The notes under the pieces were generated by a model that was not told where the DNA came from, ran no database searches, and saw nothing but the letters and a program-made list of their open reading frames with translations. Source: an uncultured Bacteroidota bacterium (GTDB lineage: Bacteria > Bacteroidota > Bacteroidia > Chitinophagales > Chitinophagaceae). From it: DNA of 49,306 nt. Position 1 is the first letter of the stretch, and each line of letters starts with the position of its first letter. Below are positions 48,417 through 49,306 of this stretch, piece by piece. The translations under genes were made by a program, and so were the position numbers. Location of the stretch: the NCBI GenBank assembly GCA_903882805.1, contig CAIRYK010000052.1:1-49306 (forward strand), in the 5' to 3' direction.

Positions 48417-48489
48417 AGCGGCAAGGTCGATTCGAACGCCATCCCCTGTCTGGAAAGACAGGTGCTCTAAGCCATTGAGCTATTGCCGC
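48417..48489 (-). tRNA. tRNA-Gly-like gene with 8-nt anticodon loop
   Basis: A 73-nt cloverleaf with perfect acceptor GCGGCAA/TTGCCGC and discriminator T, D arm GCTC/GAGC, anticodon stem CCTGT/ACAGG and loop CTTTCCAG (8 nt). The acceptor and discriminator resemble tRNA-Gly, and the loop looks like the tRNA-Gly(TCC) loop with one extra T, so it could read TCC or a 4-base TTCC. The T stem TGGCG/CGACC has two mismatches. It overlaps the last codons of the mom-like gene by 23 bp. Confidence 0.65.
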
Positions 48490-49090
48490 ATTTGGGATAT
48501 GGTTGTTTGAAAGTCTCTACAACTTTCTTAATGCCGGGTGTCAGGGGAAATAAGTACTTATGCTTTCCCTTCGTATATACCAGTTGACAGTTTGGATCTT
48601 TATGCTTCCGGATCCAGTCTATATTCTGTTTCCATCCACGTTGGCCAACTGTCCTACCGTGTACCACCTTACCGCCTAACAGGTATTTAGGTGTTCCGCC
48701 ATTCTGTTCCATCAGGCCTTCGTAGATCCAGTTGGTAGCTTGGTATATCGTACCGATGTGGTCCTGATCACAATCGGCGTAAGATACTACAAGTTGCAAT
48801 AATGGATTGTATTTCCTGATTAGCTTTAACGAAATTGCAAGCGCCTTACTGGTACTTTCCTGTTTGCCGTTTAGCGCCATCCTCACCAGTTCACACACCT
48901 GGCCTTGACGTAACCCAAACTTTGTACCAAGGTTCTTGTTTGCCCCACTCGAATAGATAATACACCCACACCATTCATTGTTGTTGTTATACACATTAAA
49001 TGAGCATAGCGCAGTTGGTACGGCCTTAGCATAATGAAAGGTAAGGCAGGCGTACTTTATCGCTTCGTATGTGGCAAGTGTCAATTTCAT
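48467..49090 (-). CDS. Mom-like DNA modification protein
   Basis: A 207-aa GNAT-fold protein. The core is GQVCELVRMAL, then KALAISLKLIRKY, then VVSYADCDQDHIGTIYQATN and WIYEG, the pattern of phage Mom proteins, which convert adenine into N6-carbamoylmethyl-adenine to evade host restriction. It follows the ParB-N gene (ATGA) and precedes packaging genes, the usual context for phage Mom. The last seven sense codons and the TAG lie in the tRNA-Gly gene. Confidence 0.82.
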   Translation of the reverse strand: MKLTLATYEAIKYACLTFHYAKAVPTALCSFNVYNNNNEWCGCIIYSSGANKNLGTKFGLRQGQVCELVRMALNGKQESTSKALAISLKLIRKYNPLLQLVVSYADCDQDHIGTIYQATNWIYEGLMEQNGGTPKYLLGGKVVHGRTVGQRGWKQNIDWIRKHKDPNCQLVYTKGKHKYLFPLTPGIKKVVETFKQPYPKCGNSSMA

Positions 49091-49306
49091 ATCTCCCCGG
49101 CTGATACAGAATAAAAAGAACCTTCATACTTTTTCAACAATTCCTGTATGGCTGGGATTGCCTGTTCAAGGTCTGCAGCATTGGCAAAAGTGATTTTCAG
49201 CGTCGCCGGCTTTTCTTTCGGCTCTGCATCCAGATCAGTTGGCGGCGGTAACAGTTGCTCGATGCTGAATTCTGGTAAAGTAATTTGGTCCATCATGTTC
49301 GGCAAA
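49087..49306 (-). CDS. ParB N-terminal-like domain protein (3' part of the gene at 1..542)
   Basis: This is the C-terminal end of the protein that begins at 542; the part from 49166 on repeats bases 1-141. The tail is Pro/Glu-rich (LLPPPTDLD) and then a short alpha/beta segment. The stop TGA at 49087-49089 overlaps the ATG of the Mom-like gene at 49090 (ATGA), so translation of the two is probably coupled. Confidence 0.8.
   Translation of the reverse strand, partial: LPNMMDQITLPEFSIEQLLPPPTDLDAEPKEKPATLKITFANAADLEQAIPAIQELLKKYEGSFYSVSAGEI
49166..49306. repeat. Terminal direct repeat, copy 2 (circular contig overlap)
   Basis: Exact second copy of bases 1-141. It lies inside the ParB-N-like gene that crosses the join, and the reading frame stays open across the join, which supports true circularity. 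Confidence 0.95.

Noticed and set aside
1..49306. CRISPR array, insertion sequence or rRNA
   Set aside because: No regularly spaced identical repeats with spacers, no transposase, and no rRNA-like sequence were seen.

Overview
The window is the complete genome of a temperate, tailed (siphovirus-like) bacteriophage of a Bacteroidota host. The first 141 bases (1-141) recur exactly as the last 141 (49166-49306), so the contig closes into a circle of 49,165 bp and one gene runs across the join. Host group is inferred from several signals: promoters of the Bacteroidota TTTG / TAnnTTTG type, A-rich leaders in place of Shine-Dalgarno sites, a Bacteroidetes-type tyrosine integrase, a DUF4373 replication protein, and lipoprotein and Sec signals of the usual Bacteroidota kind. 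No closer host assignment can be made from sequence alone.

Layout. Positions 15768 down to 646 form the leftward early operon: regulators, a DUF932 protein, an AAA/Sak4-like ATPase with a RecB/Cas4-type nuclease, a DEDDh exonuclease, a ParB protein (broken by one in-frame TAG), a DUF4373 initiator, DnaB helicase, an HNH nuclease, a dATP/dGTP pyrophosphohydrolase, a RuvC-like resolvase and many small unknowns, mostly joined by ATGA stop/start overlaps. Positions 15857-19215 are the rightward lysogeny region: S24 repressor, a membrane protein, a second HTH protein, integrase and a Cys-rich secreted protein. Positions 15769-15856 hold the divergent switch, with two related palindromes over a good leftward promoter.

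Positions 19216-20574 are mostly non-coding. They carry a lipoprotein gene, a 42-aa reading frame, an initiator-like tRNA-Met with its own promoter, and a roughly 230-nt strongly structured segment ending in a terminator-like hairpin.

Positions 20575-49165 continuing through 1-542 are the leftward late region. Read in transcription order from the circle junction: ParB-N protein, Mom-like DNA modification protein, small terminase, large terminase, portal, scaffold, major capsid, head-tail connectors, major tail protein, tape measure, baseplate proteins, fibres, and the lysis genes (holin/spanin and M15 endolysin). A rightward two-gene cassette (26902-27665) with its own promoter and terminator is inserted between two tail genes. 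The late operon is punctuated by intrinsic terminators, hairpins and internal promoters, notably directly before the capsid gene.

The items most worth a second look are the initiator tRNA plus structured RNA unit (20144-20500), two tRNA-like genes with 8-nt anticodon loops (one overlapping the mom-like gene), the amber codon splitting ParB, a holin fused to a unimolecular spanin, two reading frames sharing about 180 bp before the tape measure gene, and Sec signal peptides on four genes of the virion region.
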